Origin: Prauserella flavalba | Lineage (GTDB): Bacteria; Actinomycetota; Actinomycetes; Mycobacteriales; Pseudonocardiaceae | Direction: 5' to 3' | Assembly (NCBI RefSeq): GCF_003202235.1 | Contig: NZ_MASU01000001.1 | Span: forward strand, 248,001-312,000 | DNA length: 64,000 nt | In this document: positions 16,721 through 24,603 of the stretch, piece after piece | How positions within the stretch are numbered: the stretch's first letter is position 1 | Layout of the letters: every line of letters begins with the position of its first letter | Made by a program: the position numbers and the translations under genes | Notes under the pieces: generated by a model | Database searches by the model: none | The model's input: only the letters and a program-made list of their open reading frames with translations | What the model was told of the DNA's origin: nothing

Positions 16721-16743
16721 CTGGGGCTAGTGCACAGCACCAG
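16721..16743 (-). terminator. Candidate terminator overlapping the 3' end of the small CxxC protein gene
   Basis: CTGGGGCT and AGCACCAG form an 8-position stem with one G/A mismatch around a 7-base loop. It spans the stop codon of the gene at 16727-17113 and lies in the promoter side of the amino acid importer operon. No U tract follows. Confidence 0.3.
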
Positions 16744-17113
16744 GGACGTTACGGAGCAGTTGCGACCCGCTGAGACCCGTCCGCAGTGAAGGCCACCTTG
16801 CCTGCGCCCGCCCGTCTCCCCCCACCACCGAAGCGGAGGCGCTGCGCCGGTTGAACGCAGCGAAGGTGGCCTTCACTGCAGATTGGCGCCGTCGCTCGAC
16901 TGGGTGACGGACGGTCTCGGCGAGCGCGGCGAGGCTCAGGTGGCGTCGGCCAGCGGGCGGGACGCTCGTCGAGCAACCTGCGCAGCGGACGCTGTACACG
17001 GCGGTCGGCTGTTTCGCGGGCTCCTCGTGCCGGGTCCAGTCGATCTCGTCGTCGCGGTGCGCATCGGCAGCCGCTGCGGCCGCGAGCCGATTCCGCAGGT
17101 CGCCATTGGTCAT
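16727..17113 (-). CDS. Hypothetical protein with a CxxC pair; 3' end contains repeat copy C
   Basis: A 128-residue frame beginning MTNGDLRNRLAAAAAADAHR, with GGAG eight bases before the ATG (17111-17113). The first 80 residues look gene-like: an acidic helical N-terminus, then AVYSVRCAGCSTSVPPAGRRHL with a Cys-x-x-Cys pair that could bind metal. No family is recognised. From about residue 77 the frame runs into repeat copy C (AVKATFAAFNRRSA), and the remaining tail is low complexity. The natural protein may be shorter, with the repeat having displaced the original stop. Confidence 0.5.
   Translation of the reverse strand: MTNGDLRNRLAAAAAADAHRDDEIDWTRHEEPAKQPTAVYSVRCAGCSTSVPPAGRRHLSLAALAETVRHPVERRRQSAVKATFAAFNRRSASASVVGGDGRAQARWPSLRTGLSGSQLLRNVPGAVH
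16783..16879. repeat. Palindromic 3'-end repeat, copy C (expanded loop)
   Basis: A perfect 17-bp inverted repeat: GCAGTGAAGGCCACCTT (16783-16799) and AAGGTGGCCTTCACTGC (16863-16879). The loop is 63 bases instead of about 1-23 in the other copies. The TTGAACGCAGCG block next to the right arm identifies it as the same family as copy B. It lies inside the 3' part of a reading frame on the minus strand. Confidence 0.8.
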
Positions 17114-17263
17114 CGCCGCTACTCCCATCGCAGTACACGTCCGGACTCGTTTATCGCCGCCGCGGGCAAGCGCATCGGGGACGAGCTCCAGAAGGTGCCG
17201 CCCTCCGTTGGCGGGTCCCCACAAACGTGACGCACGTCTTGTCGACCGGCACCCGAGCCGGGT

Positions 17264-17269
17264 TACCTT
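17264..17269 (+). promoter_or_regulatory. Candidate -10 element, leaderless bioY promoter
   Basis: TACCTT ends seven bases before the bioY GTG, and TTGTCG (17239-17244) lies 19 bases further upstream. No ribosome site precedes the GTG. The arrangement fits a leaderless mRNA beginning at the start codon. Confidence 0.4.
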
Positions 17270-17276
17270 GCCAGAC

Positions 17277-17852
17277 GTGCCCGCACCACGTGTCTCCCTA
17301 CCTGCGGCGGACCTCGCCAGGACGGTCGTCTTCGCCGCCTTCATCGCCGTGCTCGGGATCTTCCCCGGCATCTACCTCGGCGGCTCCGGCGTGCCGATCG
17401 TCATCCAGAACGCCGGGCCGCTGCTGGCCGGGGCGATCCTCGGTGCCCGCAGGGGCACGGCATCGGTCGTGCTCCTGCTCGGCCTGGTCGCCATCGGCCT
17501 GCCGCTGCTGTCCGGTGGCCGTGGCGGCCTCGCGCCGTTCGTCGGCCCGAGCGGGGGGTTCCTCATCGGCTGGATCGCCTCCGCGCTGGTGGCCGGGCTG
17601 ATCGTGCAGCGAGCGGAGCGGCCCGGCCTGCCCGTGCTGCTGCTCGCGACCACGGCGGGGCTCGCCGTCGACTACGCGATCGGCATCCCGTTCCTCGGCG
17701 CGTACACAGGCGACCTCGGCGCCGCCGCCGTCCAGTCGCTCGTGTTCCTGCCGGGTGACGCGGGCAAGGTGGTGGCCGCGGCGGTGATCGCGGCCGTCGT
17801 CCACCGCGCGCTGCCCGGAACACTGACGCGCCCGGTGGTGCGCGGCGAGTGA
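17277..17852 (+). CDS. bioY: Biotin ECF transporter S component BioY
   Basis: A 191-residue membrane protein with about six helices and BioY hallmarks: VVFAAFIAVLGIFPGIYLGG, VPIVIQNAGPLLAGAILGAR and the signature GPSGGFLIGW. BioY is the biotin-binding subunit. With the ECF ATPase and T subunit encoded downstream it forms a high-affinity biotin importer. GTG 17277 gives the family length; the gene appears leaderless. It leads a five-gene operon in which every junction overlaps by four bases: bioY, acyl-CoA ligase, thiolase, ATPase, T component. Confidence 0.93.
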   Translation: MPAPRVSLPAADLARTVVFAAFIAVLGIFPGIYLGGSGVPIVIQNAGPLLAGAILGARRGTASVVLLLGLVAIGLPLLSGGRGGLAPFVGPSGGFLIGWIASALVAGLIVQRAERPGLPVLLLATTAGLAVDYAIGIPFLGAYTGDLGAAAVQSLVFLPGDAGKVVAAAVIAAVVHRALPGTLTRPVVRGE

Positions 17853-19105
17853 CCCTTTCGCCCCCGATCCTCGGTGGGGCCGCACTGCCCGCCGAGCTGC
17901 TCGCCCCGGTGCACGGGGCGGCCGCGGCGCTGGCCGCGCGGGGGACCGGCGAGGGCTCGCGCATCGCCGTGGACGCCCCTGAGCCGCTGCCGTGGCTGCT
18001 CGGCGCCGACCTGCTGGGTGCGGCCACGCTCGTGCTGGAACCGTCGTGGACACCGGCCGAGCGGGCGGCCGTGCTGGCCGACGCCGCGCCGGACGTGGTG
18101 GTGACGGAGGCCCCGGAGCCCACGACGGCACGCGTCGAGCCGCGTGGGCACGACCGCACCGCGTTCTACCTGGCCACCACGTCGGGCAGCTCGGGGACGC
18201 CGAAAGTGCTGACGCGCACGCGGCGCTCGTGGCTGGCGAGCTTCGCCGCGCTCGGGCCCGCACCGGGGCCGGTGCTGATCGGCGGGCCGCTCAGCTCGTC
18301 GCTGTTCCTCTTCGGGGCCTTGCACGCGCTGTGGTCGGGCGCCGAGCTGCGCCTGCGGCCGCGCTTCGAGCCGCGGGAGGCGAGGGCCGCGGCCACCGTG
18401 CACGTGGTGCCCGCGCTGCTCTCCACACTGCTCGCCGAACGGGCACCCTCGGCGCTCCGGAAGGTCGTGTGCGGTGGGGCGCACGTCGGCGACGGGCTGC
18501 GCGAGCGCTTCGCGCGCCTGCTGCCGCACGCCGAGCTGGTGGAGTACTACGGCTCAGCCGAGCACTCGCTGATCGCCCTCCGCCACGCCAACGGGCTGCG
18601 ACCGGTGCCGGGTGTGGAGCTGGACGTGCGGGACGGCGTGCTGTGGGTGCGCTCGCCGCTGGCGTTCTCCGGTTACCTGCACGACGGCGCCCTCGAGCCC
18701 GCGCCGGAGTGGTCGAGCGTCGGCGACCGCGTGGAAAGGAGCGCATCGGGTGTGCTGACCGTGCTCGGCCGCGGCTCGGCAACGGTGTCCAGCGGCGGCA
18801 GGCTGGTGGCCGCCGAGGAGGTGGAGGCCGTGCTGCGCGCGGTGCCCGGCGTGGCCGACGTGCTGGTGACGGGCACGCCGCATCCCAGGCTCGGCGAGCT
18901 GGTGACCGCGATCGTGGAGTCGGACGACTCGCCGTCGCTGCGGGACCTGCGGGCCGCGGCACGCGAGGGGCTCGCCCCCGGCAAGCGGCCCCGGGTGTGG
19001 CTGGCCACGAAGGCGCTGCCGCGCACGGCTTCGGGCAAGCCGGCCAGGGCGCGGGCCGCCGAGCAGCTGCGTGACGGGATCCTGCTCGCGGAGCCGCTGC
19101 GATGA
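17849..19105 (+). CDS. Short AMP-dependent acyl-CoA ligase of the biotin cluster (YhfT-like)
   Basis: A 418-residue ANL-superfamily adenylating enzyme. The P-loop-like motif is YLATTSGSSGTPKVLTRTRR, the A5-type motif VEYYGSAEHSL, and the C-terminal Lys motif LPRTASGKPARA. At 418 residues it is shorter than typical 500-600-residue ligases, mainly at the N-terminus. It overlaps bioY by GTGA and the thiolase by ATGA. In Bacillus subtilis the BirA-controlled yhfU-yhfT-yhfS group has the same trio (BioY, ligase, thiolase). A role in making or salvaging a pimelate-like biotin precursor is plausible but not shown by sequence. Confidence 0.82.
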   Translation: MTLSPPILGGAALPAELLAPVHGAAAALAARGTGEGSRIAVDAPEPLPWLLGADLLGAATLVLEPSWTPAERAAVLADAAPDVVVTEAPEPTTARVEPRGHDRTAFYLATTSGSSGTPKVLTRTRRSWLASFAALGPAPGPVLIGGPLSSSLFLFGALHALWSGAELRLRPRFEPREARAAATVHVVPALLSTLLAERAPSALRKVVCGGAHVGDGLRERFARLLPHAELVEYYGSAEHSLIALRHANGLRPVPGVELDVRDGVLWVRSPLAFSGYLHDGALEPAPEWSSVGDRVERSASGVLTVLGRGSATVSSGGRLVAAEEVEAVLRAVPGVADVLVTGTPHPRLGELVTAIVESDDSPSLRDLRAAAREGLAPGKRPRVWLATKALPRTASGKPARARAAEQLRDGILLAEPLR

Positions 19106-20208
19106 GCGACGAACGGACCCCCGTGGTCGTCGCCGCCCGCCGGAGCCCGATCGGCAGCGCTGGCGGCGCGCTGGGCAGGTACACCGTCGACGAGCTCGCC
19201 GCGCCCGTGCTGCGTGCCGTGCTCGCCGACGCGGGCTTGAGCGGCGTTGACGACGTGCTGCTCGGCAATGTCTTCGGACCGGGCGGGAACCCCGCCCGCG
19301 TCGCCGCGCTCCGCGCGGGACTCGGCACCGAGGTGCCCGGCGTGACCGTCGACCGGCAGTGCGCGAGCGGGCTCGCCGCGATCACCCTGGCCGCGGCGCT
19401 GGTCCGCGCGGGCGAAGGGGACGTCTACCTCGCCGGCGGGGTCGAGAGCGCCTCGACGGCGCCGTATCGCGCGTGGCGCACCGAGCCGCCGACCTGGTAC
19501 ACGCGGGCTGCGTTCGCACCGGCCGAGCTGGGCGACCCGGACATGGGCCCCGCCGCCGACCGGGTGGCCGCCGAGGCCGGGATCTCCCGTGCCCGCCAGG
19601 ACGCCTTCGCCGTCCGAAGCCACGACCGGGCCGTCGCCGCCCAGCGGGAGGGCCGCTTCGCGGCCGAGCTGGTGCCGATCGGCGGGGTGGATCGGGACGA
19701 ACGGCCGAGGGCGGGGTTCACCGTCGAGCGGCTCGCGCGCTTCCGGCCCGCCTTCACGCCGAACGGCACCGCGACCGCGGCGAACTCGTGCGGCGTCAAC
19801 GACGGCGCCGCCGCGGTGCTCGTGGTGAGCGAGCGGTTCCGGCGTGAGCGCGGCCTGCCGGGGTTGCGGCTCCTGGCGTCGGCGACGTCCGCCGTGGACC
19901 CGAACCTGCTCGGCCTCGGTGCCGTGCCCGCGATGAAGTCGGTGCTCGACCGCACGCCGGACGTCGTGGAGTTCAACGAGGCGTTCGCAGGGCAGACGCT
20001 CGCGTGCCTCGACGCGGCCGGGATCGACGAGGAGACCGTGAGCCCCGACGGCGGCGCGATCGCGCTCGGGCATCCTTGGGGGGCGTCGGGCGCGGTGCTG
20101 GTGGTGCGGCTGTTCCACCGGCTGCGCGGCACCGGCGGTTCGGGGCTGTCCGCGCTGTCGGCGGGCGGCGGTGTCGGGGTGGCGGCGATGTGGGAGGCCG
20201 TGTCGTGA
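19102..20208 (+). CDS. Thiolase-family protein of the biotin cluster, lacking the second catalytic cysteine (YhfS-like)
   Basis: A 368-residue thiolase-fold protein. The nucleophilic Cys87 is present in VDRQCASGLAA, the NEAFAGQ motif is intact and His324 lies in ALGHPWGASGA. The C-terminal motif that normally reads xxCxGGGxG is LSALSAGGGVG here, with Ser353 in the position of the proton-shuttling cysteine. The protein may therefore have altered chemistry (acyl transfer or hydrolysis rather than Claisen condensation). It overlaps its neighbours by four bases on both sides, so it is expressed with the biotin importer. Confidence 0.85.
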   Translation: MSDERTPVVVAARRSPIGSAGGALGRYTVDELAAPVLRAVLADAGLSGVDDVLLGNVFGPGGNPARVAALRAGLGTEVPGVTVDRQCASGLAAITLAAALVRAGEGDVYLAGGVESASTAPYRAWRTEPPTWYTRAAFAPAELGDPDMGPAADRVAAEAGISRARQDAFAVRSHDRAVAAQREGRFAAELVPIGGVDRDERPRAGFTVERLARFRPAFTPNGTATAANSCGVNDGAAAVLVVSERFRRERGLPGLRLLASATSAVDPNLLGLGAVPAMKSVLDRTPDVVEFNEAFAGQTLACLDAAGIDEETVSPDGGAIALGHPWGASGAVLVVRLFHRLRGTGGSGLSALSAGGGVGVAAMWEAVS

Positions 20209-20879
20209 TCGAGTTCTCCGGCGTCGGTCACCGCTTCGGCGACCGCGTCGTGCTGTCCGACGTGGACCTCACGCTGCCGGAACGCCGGGTCGCGTTCGTG
20301 GGGGCCAACGGCTCCGGCAAGTCCACGCTTGCCCGCATGATCAACGGCCTGGTGCTGCCCGGCGAGGGCCGCGTGCTGGTGGACGGCCTCGACCCGGCGA
20401 AGGACGGCCGCAAGGTACGCAAGCACGTCGGGTTCGTCTTCACCAACCCCGACAGCCAGATCGTGATGCCGACCGCGGGCGAGGACGTGGCGTTCTCCCT
20501 TCGCGGCACCGGACTGTCCAAAGCGGAGCGTGCGCGGAGGGCGGCCGAGGTGCTGGCCGAGTACGGCCTCGACGGCTACGCAGAGCACCCCGCCCACCAG
20601 CTCTCCGGCGGGCAGAAACAGCTGCTGGCCCTGTGCGCGATGCTGGTGCTCGATCCGGCGGTGCTCGTGTGCGACGAGCCGACGACGCTGCTCGACCTGC
20701 GCAACAAGCGCCGGTTCGCCGAGCTGCTCGGCACGCTGCGGCAGCAGGTGGTGCTCGTGACCCACGACCTCGACCTGCTGGACGGCTTCGACCGCGTTGT
20801 GGTGCTCGACGGCGGGCGCGTGGTCGCCGACGACGAGCCGGAGCCCGCGCTGCGGTACTACCGGAAGCTCGCCGAATGA
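20205..20879 (+). CDS. bioM: ECF transporter ATPase (BioM)
   Basis: A 224-residue ABC ATPase of the energy-coupling-factor type. Walker A is GANGSGKST, followed by VGFVFTNPDSQIVMPTAGED, which carries the ECF-specific Q-loop region. The signature is LSGGQKQLLALCAML, Walker B VLVCDEPTTLLDL and the switch His is in LVTHDLDLL. GTG 20205 overlaps the thiolase stop and has GGGAGG at seven bases. Only one ATPase gene is present, as in dedicated BioMNY systems. The protein pairs with the T component directly downstream. Confidence 0.92.
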   Translation: MIEFSGVGHRFGDRVVLSDVDLTLPERRVAFVGANGSGKSTLARMINGLVLPGEGRVLVDGLDPAKDGRKVRKHVGFVFTNPDSQIVMPTAGEDVAFSLRGTGLSKAERARRAAEVLAEYGLDGYAEHPAHQLSGGQKQLLALCAMLVLDPAVLVCDEPTTLLDLRNKRRFAELLGTLRQQVVLVTHDLDLLDGFDRVVVLDGGRVVADDEPEPALRYYRKLAE

Positions 20880-21475
20880 TCTCCGCGCACGAACCGGGGA
20901 CGAGCATGGTGCACCGCACGCCCGTCGGCGCCAAGCTCCTGGCGTTGTTCGTGCTCGCCGGCGCGGTGTTCGTGCTCGGCTCGCCGCTGTGGCTCGGCGT
21001 GCTGTGCGGTGTGGTGCTGTTCGGCTACGCGCTCGCGCGGATCCCGGCGAGACGCTGGCTGCGGACGGCGCGGGCACTGCTGATGCTCGCGGTGTTCGTG
21101 TTCGCGTTGCAGTGGTGGCTGCTGGGCGGGCAGGCCGCGCTGGTGGTATGCCTGCGCCTGGTGACGGCGCTGGCCGCGGCGAACCTGGTGACGCTCACGA
21201 CACCGGTGGACGACGTGGTGTCGGCCGTCGAGCGGTGGGTGCGGCCGTTGCGGCGGTTCGGGGTGCGGCCGGAGTCGGTCGGCCTGCTGGTGGGGCTGAC
21301 CATGCAGGCGGTGGCGACGCTGTCCGGCATCGCGGGCGAGGTGCGGGAGGCGGCGAAGGCGCGCGGAGCCGAGCGCTCGGTGACCGCGTTCGCCGTGCCC
21401 TTTCTCGTGCGCACCCTCCGCCACGCCGACGAACTCGGCGAGGCCCTCGCCGCCCGCGGTGCCCCCGATCGCTGA
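20876..21475 (+). CDS. bioN: ECF transporter transmembrane (T) component (BioN)
   Basis: A 199-residue membrane protein with about five helices. Two Ala-Arg-Gly signatures of ECF T components are present: EAAKARGAE and EALAARGAP near the C-terminus, which dock to the ATPase dimer. ATG 20876 overlaps the bioM stop by four bases. The dedicated operon position and single S component (BioY) support a biotin-specific BioMNY transporter. Confidence 0.9.
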   Translation: MISAHEPGTSMVHRTPVGAKLLALFVLAGAVFVLGSPLWLGVLCGVVLFGYALARIPARRWLRTARALLMLAVFVFALQWWLLGGQAALVVCLRLVTALAAANLVTLTTPVDDVVSAVERWVRPLRRFGVRPESVGLLVGLTMQAVATLSGIAGEVREAAKARGAERSVTAFAVPFLVRTLRHADELGEALAARGAPDR

Positions 21476-21489
21476 TCGTCCCCCAAGCG

Positions 21490-22908
21490 TCAGCCTTTCG
21501 CGTGGGCGTCGAGGATGTGGGCGACCGCCTCGGTGACGCGCTGGGCGTGGTCGAGGTGCAACCACTCGTCGGGCACGTGGGCGTTCGAGTCGGGACCCAG
21601 CGCGCCCGTGACCAGGAACTGCGCCTCGGGGTACTTCTCGCCGAGCAGGCCCATGAACGGGATCGAGCCGCCGAGGCCGACGCTGCGCCACGGGCTGCCG
21701 AACACGCCGTCGCTGACCCGCTCCAGCGCACCCGAAAGCCACGGGGCGAGTTCGGGCGCGTTCCAGCCGTCGGCGTGCTCGATGCCGGTGAGCTCGATGG
21801 TGGCGCCGTACGGGACGTCGGTGGTGAGTGCCTTCTCGATGGCGTTCAGCGCGGCGGCGGAGTCGGCGGTGGGCGGGAGCCGGAAGCTCAGCCCGAGCGT
21901 GGTGTGGTCGCGAAGGACGTTGCCCGCCTCGTCGGGCTCGGGGAAGCCCGAGGCACCGATCACGGACAGCGTGGGCCGCCAGCTGTTGTTGAGCAGCAAC
22001 TCCAGCTCGTCGTCGGACACCGGCCGCGTGGAGCCGTGCAGCGGGAACGCCGTACGCGTCGCGCCGGGGGCGACCTCCGCCGTCGCGCGGGCCTCCTCGA
22101 CGCGGTTGGCCGGGATCTCGACGTTGCACTCCTCGATGAGGATCTTGCCGCTCGCCGCGTCCTCGATGCGCGTCAGCAGCTGCCGCAGCACTCGGAACGA
22201 GCTGGGCACGACGCCGCTCGCGAGCCCGGAGTGCTGCGCCGAGTCGAGCACCCGCGCGGTCACGCGCACCTGCGCGAGGCCGCGCAGGCTCGTGGTGAGC
22301 CACAGCCGCTCGTAGTCGTTGCCGCCGGAGTCGAGACACACCACGAACGACACGCGGCCGAGCCGTTCGGCAAGGTGCTCCAGGTAGGCGGGCAGGTCGG
22401 GGCTGCCGGACTCCTCGCCGGTCTCCAGCAGCACGACGGCGCGGGCGTGTTCGCCGCCGGCGGCGTGCACGGCCTCCAGCGCGACGGTCGCCGCGTAGCC
22501 CGCGTAGCCGTCGTCGGCGGAGCCGCGGCCGTAGAGCTTGCCGTCCTCGATCACCGGCTTCCACGGGCCGAGCCCGTCGGCCCAGCCGCCGACCGGCGGC
22601 TGCTTGTCGAGGTGACCGTAGAGCAGCACGGTGCCGCGGTCCTCCGCACCGGCGGTGGCTGGCACGTCGAGCAGCAGCACGGGGCTGCGGCCTTCGAGGC
22701 GCACGACGTCGATCGTGGCCCCCGGCAGGTTTCGCGCGGACAGCCATTCGCGGACGTGATCGACGGCCGCGTCGAGCTGCCCCGTCCGGACCCAGTCCCG
22801 GTCGAACACGGGAGAGAGCGCGGGGATCTCGACCAGACCGGAAAGGCTCGGCAGTACGTCATTCGCCCACAGCTCGCGGACTGTGTCACTCACGGTTCGC
22901 TGTTCCAC
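21490..22908 (-). CDS. M20 family metallopeptidase, paralogue 1
   Basis: A 472-residue zinc peptidase of the M20 (dipeptidase/ArgE/DapE) family. Metal-site motifs are VLLYGHLDKQP, GRGSADDGYAGYAA, LETGEESGSPDL and, near the end, NAHVPDEWLHL. It is probably a cytosolic amino- or dipeptidase; no signal peptide is seen. The GTG at 22906-22908 is supported by residue-for-residue alignment of its N-terminus (EQRTVSDTVRELW) with that of the second copy (DERLVRETVRNLW). The two copies bracket the Liv-type importer and aminotransferase. It is convergent with bioN and divergent from the importer. Confidence 0.9.
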   Translation of the reverse strand: MEQRTVSDTVRELWANDVLPSLSGLVEIPALSPVFDRDWVRTGQLDAAVDHVREWLSARNLPGATIDVVRLEGRSPVLLLDVPATAGAEDRGTVLLYGHLDKQPPVGGWADGLGPWKPVIEDGKLYGRGSADDGYAGYAATVALEAVHAAGGEHARAVVLLETGEESGSPDLPAYLEHLAERLGRVSFVVCLDSGGNDYERLWLTTSLRGLAQVRVTARVLDSAQHSGLASGVVPSSFRVLRQLLTRIEDAASGKILIEECNVEIPANRVEEARATAEVAPGATRTAFPLHGSTRPVSDDELELLLNNSWRPTLSVIGASGFPEPDEAGNVLRDHTTLGLSFRLPPTADSAAALNAIEKALTTDVPYGATIELTGIEHADGWNAPELAPWLSGALERVSDGVFGSPWRSVGLGGSIPFMGLLGEKYPEAQFLVTGALGPDSNAHVPDEWLHLDHAQRVTEAVAHILDAHAKG

Positions 22909-22959
22909 GGATTCATCCTGCCAAACGGCTGAAGGTCACAGTTCGGTTCGGGGCTTGTG

Positions 22960-22969
22960 TGAGCGCTCA
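22960..22969. promoter_or_regulatory. Palindrome in the M20/importer divergent promoter region
   Basis: TGAGCGCTCA is a perfect 10-bp palindrome midway between the divergent starts of the M20 peptidase (22908) and the importer ATPase (23036). It could be an operator; a chance palindrome is also possible. Confidence 0.3.
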
Positions 22970-23035
22970 GTATGCGAATAACGTCCATATTCCGTAGTGA
23001 TCCACATCACGTTCAAGGACGAAGGAGTGGATCAG

Positions 23036-23836
23036 TTGCCCCCACCGATGCTCTCCGTCAGCAACCTCGAAGTCGTCTACGACGACGTGGTCCTCGTGCT
23101 CAGGGGACTGAGCCTCGAGGTGCCCACCGGCGCCATCGTCGCGCTGCTCGGCGCCAACGGCGCGGGCAAGACCACCCTCCTGCGCGCCGTCACCGGGCTG
23201 CTCATGCCGCATCGCGGCAAGATCACCAAGGGCACGGTCCGGCTCGAGGACGCCGACATCACCGCCGCCGACCCCGCCGAGATCGTGCGCAGGGGCATCG
23301 CGCAGGTCATGGAGGGAAGGCGCGTCTTCGCCGAGATCACGGTGGACGAGAACCTGCGGGCGGGCGCCTACACGCGGCACTCCCGCACCGAGATCCGCGA
23401 GTCCTACACCCGCGTGCTCGACCTGTTCCCGGTGCTCGCGCAGCGGAGGAAGTCGATCGCGGGCTACCTCTCCGGCGGCGAGCAGCAGATGCTCGCCATC
23501 GGCAGGGCGCTCATGGCCTCGCCGAGGCTGCTGCTGCTCGACGAACCGTCGCTCGGGCTCGCGCCCCGGCTGGTGGAGCAGGTGCGCGACATCGTGGCGC
23601 AGATCAACGAGCAGGGCACGAGCGTGCTGCTCGTGGAGCAGAACGCCGTGATGGCGCTGTCGATCGCGGACTACGGCTACGTGCTGGAGACCGGCAAGGT
23701 CGTCAAGGACGGCCCCTCCGCCGAACTGCTCGCCGACTCCGACATCCGCGAGTTCTATCTCGGGACCAGCGCCGGACAGCGACGCTCCTTCGCCGACGTC
23801 AAGAGCTACCGGAGGAAGAAGCGATGGAGCGCGTGA
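23036..23836 (+). CDS. livF: LivF-type ABC transporter ATP-binding protein
   Basis: A 266-residue ABC ATPase of the branched-chain/hydrophobic amino acid transport class. Walker A is GANGAGKTT, the Q-loop region is IAQVMEGRRVFAEITVDENL, the signature LSGGEQQMLAIGRAL and Walker B LLLLDEPSLGLAP. I favour TTG 23036 because AAGGAG lies eight bases upstream; the upstream GTG 22997 is in frame but lacks a ribosome site. The C-terminal extension FADVKSYRRKKRW overlaps the next gene by 13 bases. LivF-type subunits pair with LivG-type subunits; the pair is encoded together here. Confidence 0.88.
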   Translation: MPPPMLSVSNLEVVYDDVVLVLRGLSLEVPTGAIVALLGANGAGKTTLLRAVTGLLMPHRGKITKGTVRLEDADITAADPAEIVRRGIAQVMEGRRVFAEITVDENLRAGAYTRHSRTEIRESYTRVLDLFPVLAQRRKSIAGYLSGGEQQMLAIGRALMASPRLLLLDEPSLGLAPRLVEQVRDIVAQINEQGTSVLLVEQNAVMALSIADYGYVLETGKVVKDGPSAELLADSDIREFYLGTSAGQRRSFADVKSYRRKKRWSA

Positions 23837-24603
23837 ACGGCCCGCTGCTGGAGTTCACGGGCGTGACGCTGCGCTTCGGCGGGGTCACCGCGCTCGACGA
23901 CGTGTCGTTCGAGGTCGAGCCCGGGGAGCTGTTCGCGATCATCGGCCCCAACGGCGCGGGCAAGACGTCGATCTTCAACTGCCTCAACGGCGTCTACCGC
24001 CCGCAGCGGGGCACGATCACGCTGGACGGGACGTCGCTGCTCGGCCGCGCCCCTGCCGCGATCGCCGGTCTCGGCGTCGCACGCACGTTTCAGAACCTCG
24101 GCCTGTTCGCGCACCTCACGCTCATCGAGAACCTCATGCTCGGCAGACACCACCTGATGCACACGGGTTTCTTCTCCGGGATGTTCTGGTGGGGCAGAGC
24201 CAAACGCGAGGAGATCGCCCACCGCGCCGCGGTGGAGGAGATCGTGGAGCTGCTGGAGCTGGAGCCGTACCGCAGGATGCCCGCGGGACTGCTGCCCTAC
24301 GGCGTCGCGAAGCGGGCCGAGCTCGGCAGGGCGCTGGCGATGGAGCCGAGGCTGCTGCTGCTCGACGAGCCCGTGGCCGGCATGAACCTGGAGGAGACCG
24401 AGGACACCGCGCGCTACCTGCTGGAGGTGAGGCGCGAGCTGGGGCTGGCGATGATCCTCGTCGAGCACGACATGAGCCTGGTGATGGACCTCGCCGACCG
24501 CGTGCTGGCGCTGGACTTCGGCGTCGTGATCGCCACCGGCAAGCCGAGCGAGGTGCAGGACGACCCGCACGTGATCGAGGCCTACCTCGGGGGTGCGGCA
24601 TGA
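23824..24603 (+). CDS. livG: LivG-type ABC transporter ATP-binding protein
   Basis: A 259-residue ABC ATPase. Walker A is GPNGAGKTS, followed by GVARTFQNLGLFAHLTLIEN and a long insert typical of LivG. Walker B is LLLLDEPVAGMNLEET and the switch His is in ILVEHDMSLVM. The signature is unusual: LLPYGVAKRAELGRAL where LSYGQQRRLEIARAL is common, so the canonical Ser-Gly is Pro-Tyr-Gly. ATG 23824 has GGAGG at eight bases and overlaps livF. The ligase gene follows with a four-base overlap. Confidence 0.9.
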   Translation: MERVNGPLLEFTGVTLRFGGVTALDDVSFEVEPGELFAIIGPNGAGKTSIFNCLNGVYRPQRGTITLDGTSLLGRAPAAIAGLGVARTFQNLGLFAHLTLIENLMLGRHHLMHTGFFSGMFWWGRAKREEIAHRAAVEEIVELLELEPYRRMPAGLLPYGVAKRAELGRALAMEPRLLLLDEPVAGMNLEETEDTARYLLEVRRELGLAMILVEHDMSLVMDLADRVLALDFGVVIATGKPSEVQDDPHVIEAYLGGAA

